The position numbers and the translations under genes were made by a program. Of a DNA stretch of 64,000 nt, positions 20,220-28,081 are shown in pieces. The notes beneath the pieces are model-generated. The model was not told where the DNA came from. It was given only the letters and a program-made list of their open reading frames with translations, and made no database searches. The stretch is from contig QCJD01000005.1 in assembly GCA_003216255.1 (NCBI GenBank), positions 1-64,000 on the forward strand, in the 5' to 3' direction. The stretch comes from Pelagibacteraceae bacterium AG-404-N13. GTDB lineage: Bacteria; Pseudomonadota; Alphaproteobacteria; Pelagibacterales; Pelagibacteraceae. Each line of letters begins with the position of its first letter. The first letter of the stretch is position 1.

Positions 20220-21490
20220 AATTGTTCTGATTCTGTTGAACCTTCCATTGCAGTAGTTGAACTTTTTCCTGAGCTTATTGTATTTGAAACTGCATCAAAA
20301 TAAGATGTCCCAACTTCTCTTTGGTGTTTTACACTAGTGTATCCATCTTTTTCTCTAGAAAATTCATGTTGTTGAATTTTTGAATAAGCAGTCATACCTT
20401 CAGTTTTATATTTTTCTGCTAATTCAAATATTGCAATGTTTTGTGTATGAAATCCTGCAAGTGTAATAAACTGAAACTTATAACCCATTTCTCCAATTTT
20501 TTTCTGGAATGATGCTATTTCGTCATCAGATAAATGTTTTTTCCAATTAAAAGAAGGTGAACAATTATAAGCTAATAATTTTCCTGGAAATTTTTCATGA
20601 ATTGCATCTGCAAACTTTTTCGCTTCTTCTAAATTTGGAGTAGCAGTTTCACACCATATTAAGTCTGCATAAGGTGCATAAGCAAGTCCTCTTGAGATTG
20701 CTTGTTCAATTCCATCTTTTACATAAAAGAAACCCTCGGGTGATCTTTTGCCAGTTAAGAAAGGTTTATCGTTTTCATCAAAATCATTTGTGATTAACTT
20801 AGCTGCATTAGCATCTGTTCTAGCGAGAATTATAAGAGGAACATCTGCAATATCAGCTGCTAATCTTGCAGCTTTAAGATTTCTTATCATAGTACCAGTC
20901 GGTACCAATACTTTACCTCCCATATGACCACATTTTTTTTCACTAGCAAGTTGATCTTCAAAATGAACTCCGGCTGCTCCAGCTTTAATAAATTTCTTTG
21001 CTAATTCAAATACATTTAAAGGTCCTCCAAAACCAGCTTCTCCATCAGCTATAATTGGCAACATATAGTCTACTCTTTTATTCTCTTTCATATCACCATC
21101 GATTAATTCCATATGTTGTATTTGATCTGCTCTTATTAAAGAATTATTCATTGCTTCAACTAATTTTGGTGCACTATCATAAGGATATAATGATTGATCT
21201 GGATACATTTCACCAGCACTATTCGCATCTGCCGCTACTTGCCAACCACTAAGATATATTGCTTTTAATCCTGCTTTTGCATGTTGAACTGCGTGGTTTC
21301 CAGAAAGCGATCCAAGAGTATTTATATAGGGTTCTGTATTTAATAATTTCCACAATTTTTGTGATTGATGTTTGCACATTGAATACTCAATTTTAACCGA
21401 TCCTCTCAATCTTTCTACTTCCTCTGGAGTATAATCTCTTTTTATTCCTGCAAATCTCTTTAGATCATAAGATACGTTTTCTGCTGACAT
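20216..21490 (-). CDS. aceA: isocitrate lyase
   Basis: Splits isocitrate into glyoxylate and succinate, the entry to the glyoxylate shunt. The catalytic signature KKCGHMGGK is intact, preceded by [14 protein letters not shown] and followed by [12 protein letters not shown]. The length of 424 residues matches the short bacterial class. An AGAGGGA ribosome site lies 12 bases upstream of the ATG. A 54-codon gene ends 51 bp upstream on the same strand, and the gap holds an inverted repeat TAAGTT-A-AACTTA (21525-21537). Control by the divergent ScfR-type regulator is inferred. Malate synthase is not in the window. Confidence 0.97.
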   Translation of the reverse strand: MSAENVSYDLKRFAGIKRDYTPEEVERLRGSVKIEYSMCKHQSQKLWKLLNTEPYINTLGSLSGNHAVQHAKAGLKAIYLSGWQVAADANSAGEMYPDQSLYPYDSAPKLVEAMNNSLIRADQIQHMELIDGDMKENKRVDYMLPIIADGEAGFGGPLNVFELAKKFIKAGAAGVHFEDQLASEKKCGHMGGKVLVPTGTMIRNLKAARLAADIADVPLIILARTDANAAKLITNDFDENDKPFLTGKRSPEGFFYVKDGIEQAISRGLAYAPYADLIWCETATPNLEEAKKFADAIHEKFPGKLLAYNCSPSFNWKKHLSDDEIASFQKKIGEMGYKFQFITLAGFHTQNIAIFELAEKYKTEGMTAYSKIQQHEFSREKDGYTSVKHQREVGTSYFDAVSNTISSGKSSTTAMEGSTESEQF

Positions 21491-21541
21491 AATTACATTT
21501 CCCTCTATTGATGGTGGTTAGATTTAAGTTAAACTTATGAA

Positions 21542-21706
21542 CTAGTTATTTTGAGTAAATTCTTCTGTAAACTCGTTCATACCACTTGATCCCCAATCAC
21601 AATGATCATCTCTTAGATAAACCCCTCTAGTTTGATGCTCAGATTGCTCTTGTTGACTAGTGATTTGTTGGTTGTTTTCAGTGCTTTTAATTTTGTTTTT
21701 TTCCAT
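21542..21706 (-). CDS. unknown small hydrophilic protein upstream of isocitrate lyase
   Basis: A 54-residue protein starting MEKNKIKSTENNQQ, with a Gln/Glu-rich N-half and a distinctive C-half TRGVYLRDDHCDWGSSGMNE. It has a single Cys and a single Trp in the HCDWGSSG block and no membrane segment. I recognise no family. The start at 21706 is preferred over 21745 because the longer frame would run through the operator repeats. It lies in line with aceA (51 bp gap), so the two may share a transcript. Low complexity at one end lowers certainty, but the non-repetitive C-half looks like real coding sequence. Confidence 0.6.
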   Translation of the reverse strand: MEKNKIKSTENNQQITSQQEQSEHQTRGVYLRDDHCDWGSSGMNEFTEEFTQNN

Positions 21707-21707
21707 T

Positions 21708-21812
21708 ATGTAAATTTTATAATTTACATGATTTACAAAATCCACTTAATTATTGATTTTACTTGTAAATATGATAAATTTTTTGTAAAAATAAATTTAC
21801 AAAATTTACAAA
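21708..21812. promoter_or_regulatory. array of TTTACAAA/TTTGTAAA operator-like boxes
   Basis: The 113-bp divergent region holds a perfect inverted repeat ATGTAAAT-N6-ATTTACAT (21708-21729), then TTTACAAA at 21732-21739, TTGTAAAT at 21763-21770, TTTGTAAA at 21782-21789, and two TTTACAAA copies one base apart at 21796-21803 and 21805-21812. The last ends 7 bases before the regulator's ATG. ScfR/RamB-type regulators are reported to bind TTTGCAAA-like octamers, so these are probable autoregulatory and target sites for the adjacent gene product. Confidence 0.65.
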
Positions 21813-21819
21813 TAGTAAA

Positions 21820-23244
21820 ATGAGTAAAATAGACAATAAAATAGGTCCAAAAATAAAGGCTTTTAGAAGACAATTAGGCATGCAAGCCAATAAACTTGCT
21901 GAAGAACTAAGTATTTCTCCAAGTTATTTAAATCTAATTGAAAAAGGTGAAAGAAAAATAGATGGAGATTTATTATTAAAAGTCTGTGAAAAACTAAAAA
22001 TTGAGCTTTCAGATTTAACGAGCAAAACAGATTTAAATCTAGAAAATAATATTTCAGAATTACTATCAGATGAATTGTTTGAAGATTTAGATATTCTTGG
22101 TCCAGAAGTAAAAGATTTAGTCAATACAAATCCAAAAATTGCAAAAGCTTTAATTAAATTAGGCGACAACTTTAAACAAAAAGATCATGAAATTGTAAAT
22201 AAACTTGAAAATATATCTGGAAAAATAATTGATAGTAGAAAAGCTGCTTTTCCAGGAGAGGTAATTTCAGATTTTTTACAAGAAAATAAAAATTTTTTTC
22301 CAAAATTAGAAAATTTTGCAAATAATATTTTTGAAAAAGTTAAACAACATAATAGAACAAGATATATTGCACTTTGTGAATTTTTAAATGATGAATATGG
22401 TATTGTTGTAAAAGATGTAATTCCTGAAGAAGGAAAACCTTTTTCAAAAATTTATAAAGAAAAAGAAAAAAAATTATTTTTGTCAGATTATCTTTCAATA
22501 GAGACTAAAAAACTCCACGCTGCCGCACAAATTTCTCAGGAAGGTGCTTCAAATGAAATAGAGGAATATTTATCAACTTTTAATTTCCCTTCTGAAGAAG
22601 CAAAAAAACTAACTAGAGTTGCTTTATTAAATTATTGTGGTGCAGCAATTTTAATGCCTTACAAACTATTTCATAGGGAATGCAAAACATTAAAATATGA
22701 TTTAGAACTTTTGCAGAATACATTTGCTACTTCATTCGAACAGGTTGCTCATAGAGTTACTTGTCTGCAAGATCCAGATCTTCCAGGAATTCCTTTTCAT
22801 TTTTTAAGAGTTGATGTTGCAGGCAATATTTCTAAAAGATTTTCGTTATCAGGAATAGAAATACCACGTTATGGTGGTGCGTGTCCTAGATGGAATGTTT
22901 ACTCTGCCTTTTCTAGACCTGGAGTAATTCAGGCTGCAGTGAGTAAAATGACCAACGGAGAAAAATATGTTTGCATTGCAAGAACAGTAGAGAAAGGGGT
23001 CGGAAGATATGGGCAAAAAAAAAGTATGTTATCAATTGGTCTTGGGTGTGAAGCCAAATATGCTAAAGAATTTGTATATACTGAAAATTTAGATTTAAAT
23101 GATAAAAAATCAGAATTACCAATAGGTGTGTCTTGTAGAACTTGCGATAGATTGGATTGTTCTCAAAGAGCATTTCCTCCGTTACATAAAAAATTTGATA
23201 TTGATATAAATTCTAGAGGTGTATCTGTTTATGTAAGTGAGTAA
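21820..23244 (+). CDS. short-chain fatty acyl-CoA regulator family protein (ScfR/PccR/RamB-like)
   Basis: A transcription factor of 474 residues: N-terminal XRE helix-turn-helix (about 12-66, LGMQANKLAEELSISPSYLN), a middle part related to ImmA/IrrE (around 200-300, with HAAAQISQEGASNEIEEY), and a C-terminal DUF2083-type domain with GGACPRWNVYSAFSRPG and a Cys cluster CRTCDRLDC. This architecture is shared by RamB of actinobacteria and PccR of Rhodobacter, which sense acyl-CoA status. Divergent placement from the isocitrate lyase unit and the TTTACAAA boxes suggests control of acetate/glyoxylate metabolism. No Shine-Dalgarno precedes the start, so the mRNA may be leaderless or nearly so. Confidence 0.88.
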   Translation: MSKIDNKIGPKIKAFRRQLGMQANKLAEELSISPSYLNLIEKGERKIDGDLLLKVCEKLKIELSDLTSKTDLNLENNISELLSDELFEDLDILGPEVKDLVNTNPKIAKALIKLGDNFKQKDHEIVNKLENISGKIIDSRKAAFPGEVISDFLQENKNFFPKLENFANNIFEKVKQHNRTRYIALCEFLNDEYGIVVKDVIPEEGKPFSKIYKEKEKKLFLSDYLSIETKKLHAAAQISQEGASNEIEEYLSTFNFPSEEAKKLTRVALLNYCGAAILMPYKLFHRECKTLKYDLELLQNTFATSFEQVAHRVTCLQDPDLPGIPFHFLRVDVAGNISKRFSLSGIEIPRYGGACPRWNVYSAFSRPGVIQAAVSKMTNGEKYVCIARTVEKGVGRYGQKKSMLSIGLGCEAKYAKEFVYTENLDLNDKKSELPIGVSCRTCDRLDCSQRAFPPLHKKFDIDINSRGVSVYVSE

Positions 23245-23265
23245 TAAAGTATTGCTTTTATTAAT

Positions 23266-24459
23266 TTATTGTTCTTTTTTATTTCTTTTTCTGGATATTA
23301 ACTGTGTTAAAGCATCAACCATCAAATCTGATGCTTTAAATATTTCACTTGGTTTAAATTCATGAGAAAAGCTTTTTTCTTCGTTTGATTTATCCTCTAT
23401 TACAATACCTTTATCTGGAGAATTATCTTTTATATAAATCAATATTAACCACTCCTCATCTATAGATTCATCCCATTTAATAAAAATTTCCCCTGTTTCA
23501 AATCTTCTGTCGATACACTTTAATATCGACATATGTCTGGTAATATATCTCTTGTTTAGTTGAAAAACTAAGCTGTTAGCACTTCTATAAAAACTTTCCA
23601 AAGCTAGTTCTATTTTTTGTCTTGATAAATAATATTCTCTTTCTTTTTTTAAAAGAGTTTCTCTATCATCACCTTCTATTATTTTAACACCAAGAGCTTC
23701 TACTCTTTCTTTGATTTTTTGATCTCTAATTAGACGATATTTATTTTTTAATTTTTCTATTCTCTCTTGAAGTCCTGAATAATCTTCTCTTTTTTCTTTT
23801 AATGATATTTTTTCTAATTTTTCTAACTCTTTTACTTCTCTAACTCTGAATTTCTCAATTTGCTTATCAAGTTTAAGTTCTTCTAAAAATTTTCTCTGTC
23901 TTTCTGCTTGTTCTTTCCTTAAAATTGCCTGCTCTTTTCGTAAAAACAATTTTATATCTTTATTTCTTTCTCTTTCTAATCTCTGCTCATCTTTTAACTG
24001 TTTTTCTTTGATTTTTAGTTGTAGTTCCTCTTCTTCCTTCTTTTCTTTCTCAATTTTTAATTTTTCTATTTCAGCTTTTTCAATTGCTTCTAATTTTAAT
24101 CTTCTTTTTTCTTCAAATCTTAATATTTTAAATTTATTTATTTTTTCTTCGATTTTTTGAAAAAATTTTGAGATAAATCTATCTATAGCCAAAAGGTCAA
24201 ATTTAAACTTAAAACTTAAATTTGACTTTAGGCTTTCTTCTAATCTTACAGATTTAGAAATTAAACTATCTGACTTTTTTTTTGAAATTTTTTTATTTTT
24301 TGTTTTTGTTATTTTTTTTTTGGATTTTTTATTTTTATAAATTTTTTTATTTTTTATACTTTTTTTTGTTTTTTTATTTCTTTTTTTAATATTTTTTTTT
24401 GATTTTCTTGAAGTGGTTTTTTTTTTATTTTTATTTATTTTTTTTCTTTTTTTTTTCAT
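23266..24459 (-). CDS. lysine-rich coiled-coil protein of unknown function
   Basis: I recognise no family. The first 65 of 397 residues are over half Lys with Arg, Ser and Asn, like a histone H1 tail. Residues about 100-260 are a long charged coiled coil (Glu/Lys/Leu heptads, with LRKEQA twice in succession). The last 120 residues are more balanced, with FIKWDESIDEEWLILIYIKD suggesting a small alpha/beta domain. There is no signal peptide. It is the third gene of the dapA-like and cfa run, 31 bp after cfa. A nucleic-acid-binding or nucleoid/envelope scaffold role is possible but not shown. Confidence 0.8.
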   Translation of the reverse strand: MKKKRKKINKNKKKTTSRKSKKNIKKRNKKTKKSIKNKKIYKNKKSKKKITKTKNKKISKKKSDSLISKSVRLEESLKSNLSFKFKFDLLAIDRFISKFFQKIEEKINKFKILRFEEKRRLKLEAIEKAEIEKLKIEKEKKEEEELQLKIKEKQLKDEQRLERERNKDIKLFLRKEQAILRKEQAERQRKFLEELKLDKQIEKFRVREVKELEKLEKISLKEKREDYSGLQERIEKLKNKYRLIRDQKIKERVEALGVKIIEGDDRETLLKKEREYYLSRQKIELALESFYRSANSLVFQLNKRYITRHMSILKCIDRRFETGEIFIKWDESIDEEWLILIYIKDNSPDKGIVIEDKSNEEKSFSHEFKPSEIFKASDLMVDALTQLISRKRNKKEQ

Positions 24460-24490
24460 TGATTCAATTTACTGATTTACCAGTAATATA

Positions 24491-25678
24491 TTAATAAATA
24501 TAGTCTCTAGTAGTAGGAGCAGATATATTGTCCTTTGTTAACTGCAACTGAAATACAACCTGATCTCCCCATTTGAACGCCATTTCACAACTAGCAAGGT
24601 AAAATTCCCACATTCTGAAAAATTTTTCATCAAACATTTCTAAAACAGTAGTTTTCTTTGACAAAAATCTTTCTTTCCAATTTCTTAATGTGTGAGCATA
24701 ATGCATCCTTAAAACTTCCATATCAGAAATAATTAGACCAGAGTCCTCAATTGGTCTAGCTATTTGACTTAAACTTGGCGTATAACCTCCGGGAAATATA
24801 TATTTAGTGATCCATGGTTGAGGATTTCTTGGTGGATTACTAGAGCCAATTGTATGAATTAGCGCAATACCTTGGTCATTTAGAAGTTTCGATACTGTAT
24901 TAAAGTATTTTCTATAAAATTTTCTTCCTACATGCTCAAACATTCCAACACTAACTATTCTATCAAATTTTTCATTTAATTCTCTATAGTCTGCTAATTT
25001 AAATTCAACTTGATTTCCCAAATTCAACTCTTTTGCTTTTTTTTTACTATATTCCAATTGATTCTCAGAAAGAGTAATACCGGTCACCGATGCATTAGTT
25101 TTTTGAGCTATGTGTATTGCCAAAGTTCCCCATCCTGAGCCTATATCTAAAACTTTTTGATTTGCCTGAATATTAAGTTTTTTTGTTATATGATTCATCT
25201 TATTTTCTTGTGCTTGCTCCAATGTATCATTTTCATTTTTAAAATACGCACAAGAATATTGTCTATTTGCATCTAAAAATAGATCATAAAGACTTTCTGA
25301 AATATCATAATGATGACTTACATTATTTTTTGAGACCAAACCTTTATTAAATTTTGTTAAGTATCTAAAGGTTCCTTTTATTGTATTTAGTATTTTTCCA
25401 TAAATATTAATATCACTTCTACCAATATTTCTTAAAGCTATTTCTAAAAACTCTGAAAGAGTTCCATTTTCAATTATCAAAGATCCATTCATATAAGCTT
25501 CACCAAAATATAAATCTGGATTCCAGAGTAGTTTATAATTTAAATTTTTATCAAGTAACTTTACAATTATTGGATTTTCTTTAATCGGTTTTCCTATTAC
25601 ATATTTTTTCGAACTAGAATCAATTAAAACAAATCCATCATATTTAAACAAATTATTTAAAAAATTTATTAAATTCAT
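24491..25678 (-). CDS. cfa: cyclopropane-fatty-acyl-phospholipid synthase family methyltransferase
   Basis: SAM-dependent enzyme acting on unsaturated acyl chains of membrane phospholipids. Signatures are HYDISESLYDLFLD, the catalytic-Cys region QYSCAYF, the SAM motif VLDIGSGWGTLAIHIA (about 175-190) and MFEHVGRKFYRKYF with YIFPGGYTPS. The 395 residues cover both the N-terminal lipid-binding and the catalytic domains. Its start is 1 bp from the DapA-family stop upstream, implying co-transcription. Closely related enzymes make other methylated fatty acids, so the exact product is not certain. Confidence 0.9.
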   Translation of the reverse strand: MNLINFLNNLFKYDGFVLIDSSSKKYVIGKPIKENPIIVKLLDKNLNYKLLWNPDLYFGEAYMNGSLIIENGTLSEFLEIALRNIGRSDINIYGKILNTIKGTFRYLTKFNKGLVSKNNVSHHYDISESLYDLFLDANRQYSCAYFKNENDTLEQAQENKMNHITKKLNIQANQKVLDIGSGWGTLAIHIAQKTNASVTGITLSENQLEYSKKKAKELNLGNQVEFKLADYRELNEKFDRIVSVGMFEHVGRKFYRKYFNTVSKLLNDQGIALIHTIGSSNPPRNPQPWITKYIFPGGYTPSLSQIARPIEDSGLIISDMEVLRMHYAHTLRNWKERFLSKKTTVLEMFDEKFFRMWEFYLASCEMAFKWGDQVVFQLQLTKDNISAPTTRDYIY

Positions 25679-25679
25679 A

Positions 25680-26558
25680 TTAAGCAGCTTTTAAATTTTT
25701 AATATTAAAGTCTAATTTTTTTAAATTTGAAAGCATTTCTTTTTTCTCTATTTCCGACAATAATTTTAATGGAGGAAGAACATTTTTATATATTGCATCT
25801 TTCTCAGACATAAAAGAATGAAGCCCAGATATTAAATTATATTTATCAAAAACTGCTCTTACGTCACATAATTTTTTATTTGAATCTTGTTGAGATTTAT
25901 TAAAAAAATTGTCATAAACTTTTCTAGCTAATAAAGATGTTACATTGGCAGTTGCAGTTATTATTCCTGTACAACCTAATTCAAGTCCTTTTAATAATTT
26001 TGTTTCAGAACCGGGTAAGACCGAGAAATTTTCTATTTGTAAATCTTCATACAAATTATATGTACTATCTTTAACTCCAACAATTTGCTCTGGAAATTTA
26101 TCTACTAATTCATTTATACAGTCTTTACTAAATCTATATCCTGAAAGTTTTTCAAAATTATACAATATAATTTTACATTCATTAACTTGCTCAATCAACT
26201 TTGAATAAAAATTGATTACATCTTTATCTCCATAACTATAGTAGGCAGGAGGCATTATTAAAAATTTATCAAAATTTAAAGTTTTAGATATTTTCATCAA
26301 ATGTATTGTGTCAGATAAAGAATTCAAACCAGTTCCAATAATAAATTTTTCTTTAAATTTGCTGTTAGGAAGATGATTAATTAATTGTATTTTTTCTCCT
26401 AGAGATATCAATTGAGACTGTCCAGTACTTCCAAAAAATACTACGCCGTGGCACCCATTATCAATTAATTGTTCTGCATGAAAAGTGGTCTTTTTATAAT
26501 CAAGTTCTAAATCCTCATTTAGTATAGATAATGAAGCCGCATATATTCCATTTATCAT
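25680..26558 (-). CDS. dihydrodipicolinate synthase / N-acetylneuraminate lyase family aldolase
   Basis: A class I aldolase TIM barrel of 292 residues. GVVFFGSTGQSQLISLGEK (phosphate/carboxylate loop), ILYNFEKLSG with the catalytic Tyr, and IVGVKDST with the Schiff-base Lys mark the DapA superfamily. Divergence from canonical DapA (GTTGE-type loop replaced by GSTGQ) suggests a pyruvate-dependent aldolase for another substrate rather than lysine synthesis. It is the first gene of a three-gene minus-strand run with cfa, and divergent from the GT9 gene across 63 bp. Confidence 0.85.
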   Translation of the reverse strand: MINGIYAASLSILNEDLELDYKKTTFHAEQLIDNGCHGVVFFGSTGQSQLISLGEKIQLINHLPNSKFKEKFIIGTGLNSLSDTIHLMKISKTLNFDKFLIMPPAYYSYGDKDVINFYSKLIEQVNECKIILYNFEKLSGYRFSKDCINELVDKFPEQIVGVKDSTYNLYEDLQIENFSVLPGSETKLLKGLELGCTGIITATANVTSLLARKVYDNFFNKSQQDSNKKLCDVRAVFDKYNLISGLHSFMSEKDAIYKNVLPPLKLLSEIEKKEMLSNLKKLDFNIKNLKAA

Positions 26559-26621
26559 AATTGTTAATTCCTTATATAAATATAGATTAATTCTATAAAA
26601 AAATTAATAGTAAATTTAAAA

Positions 26622-27557
26622 ATGAATGTAGGTGTTTTTTTAAACTATGTAGGCTTGGGTTCAAATATATTACACTTAACTTATTGTCATGAGATAGCTA
26701 AAAAGTATGGGCCAGTAACAATTATAACTTTATGCAAAAATCTTAGTCAAGCACTTGAAGATGATCCATGTATTAAAGAGGTAATTCTAATAAAAAAAAA
26801 TAAGAAAATAACTGATATCCCTAACATATCAATTTTACTAAAAAAAATTTCATTAAATAAAATATTTATTTTTTATCCAAGTCCAAGATTATATATTGCT
26901 GCTAAATTAGCAGGAATAAAAAATGTTTATAGTTATCCCTTATTTAGAAAAAAAAATTTACATCTAGTTAATGCAGCAAATAAATTTACCTGCGAAAGTC
27001 TTAATATAGATTCTTGTCCTACAGAGACTAAATTTTTTATAGATCATAAAAAAACAGATCATGCAAAAAAATATTTTACAAAAGATAATTATAATATTGT
27101 AATTGGCGCTGGATCTTCTGGTCCAGATACAAGATGGGGAGAAAAAAATTTTATATCTCTAATTAATAAGTTAAATGCTATAGGCAATTATTATTTTTAT
27201 ATTCAATGTGGACCAGAGCAAAATGAAATATCAAAGAATATTATTAATAAAATTGAAAAAAAAAATTGTATGGATTTAAGCAAAATGAATATTTCAGAAA
27301 TAATACCAATTTTATCTTTATGCGACATGTATGTTGGTAATGATTCTTTTTCACACCACATAACTTCTCAGTGTAATAAGCCCTCGATAGTATTGCTATT
27401 AAACTCTCCTAAAGCTTATTCTGATTACAGTAAAAATCATCATAGAATAATTCCAGAAAATGCTAAATTAGAAGAATTAGATCATTCATCGAATTATAGT
27501 GCAAGCTCAATAGGTATTGAAAAAGTTTTAAATAAAGTTTTAGAGTTAAAGAACTAA
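26622..27557 (+). CDS. glycosyltransferase family 9 (heptosyltransferase-like)
   Basis: A GT-B fold enzyme of 311 residues resembling ADP-heptose:LPS heptosyltransferases. The N-terminal Rossmann half opens with GLGSNILHLTYCHEI, and the C-terminal half has VIGAGSSGPDTRWGEKNF and the donor-site block YVGNDSFSHHITSQCNKPSIVL, equivalent to the family VGNDSG-H-A. A role in adding a core or surface sugar to LPS is likely. The donor sugar cannot be deduced. It converges with the membrane J protein, overlapping by 4 bp. Confidence 0.85.
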   Translation: MNVGVFLNYVGLGSNILHLTYCHEIAKKYGPVTIITLCKNLSQALEDDPCIKEVILIKKNKKITDIPNISILLKKISLNKIFIFYPSPRLYIAAKLAGIKNVYSYPLFRKKNLHLVNAANKFTCESLNIDSCPTETKFFIDHKKTDHAKKYFTKDNYNIVIGAGSSGPDTRWGEKNFISLINKLNAIGNYYFYIQCGPEQNEISKNIINKIEKKNCMDLSKMNISEIIPILSLCDMYVGNDSFSHHITSQCNKPSIVLLLNSPKAYSDYSKNHHRIIPENAKLEELDHSSNYSASSIGIEKVLNKVLELKN

Positions 27558-28063
27558 GTATATTGATTTAAAATAACATCTTTAGCTTCATTAACTATAG
27601 TTGCAAGTCTATTTAATTCAGGACTAACATCAGGATGTATTTTTTTCATTATTTTTTTATACGATCTTAGAACATCATCTTTTGAATATTTCTTATTTGG
27701 ATTTAAGTTAAGTATTCTATAGGCCTCATCAATTGACATACTTCTTTTATCAAAATTTTGATTAACATTATTAAAATTAAATCTTCCAGAATTTTTTAAG
27801 ACTCTAAACAGACCCCAAAGTCTTAGAATTTGAAATAAAGATATACCTGCCTTTGTTTTAATTAAAGGCAAAATTGCTAAAACAAACGGTAAAGAAAATA
27901 TAAACCTACCGGCATAGGCCATAATTATAGCTAAAAAAACTGAGGAAATTATTATTAAAAACCTAATCATTTTAGAAATTTTTTTGGAAGAAGTTTTTGC
28001 AAACCAATTAAGAAAAATATAAATAACTATAAAAATTATAACTGTAATAAAAAAAATATTCAT
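27554..28063 (-). CDS. membrane-anchored J-domain protein
   Basis: A 169-residue protein with two hydrophobic helices near the N-terminus (about 2-20 and 33-62) followed by a C-terminal J-like domain (about 112-168) with IDEAYRILNLNPNKKYSKDD and the HPD motif in KKIHPDVSP. The layout resembles the TIM14/Pam18 and DnaJ-like membrane proteins of alphaproteobacteria and suggests recruitment of DnaK at the inner membrane. The start at 28063 lies 18 bp from the divergent peptidase start, so promoters overlap. Confidence 0.8.
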   Translation of the reverse strand: MNIFFITVIIFIVIYIFLNWFAKTSSKKISKMIRFLIIISSVFLAIIMAYAGRFIFSLPFVLAILPLIKTKAGISLFQILRLWGLFRVLKNSGRFNFNNVNQNFDKRSMSIDEAYRILNLNPNKKYSKDDVLRSYKKIMKKIHPDVSPELNRLATIVNEAKDVILNQYT

Positions 28064-28081
28064 ATATTAAATTTTGTATAA

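Noticed and set aside
23245..23265. TAATAAAG...CTTTTATTA hairpin between the regulator and the Lys-rich gene
   Set aside because: AT-only arms with a bulge; expected by chance in this base composition.
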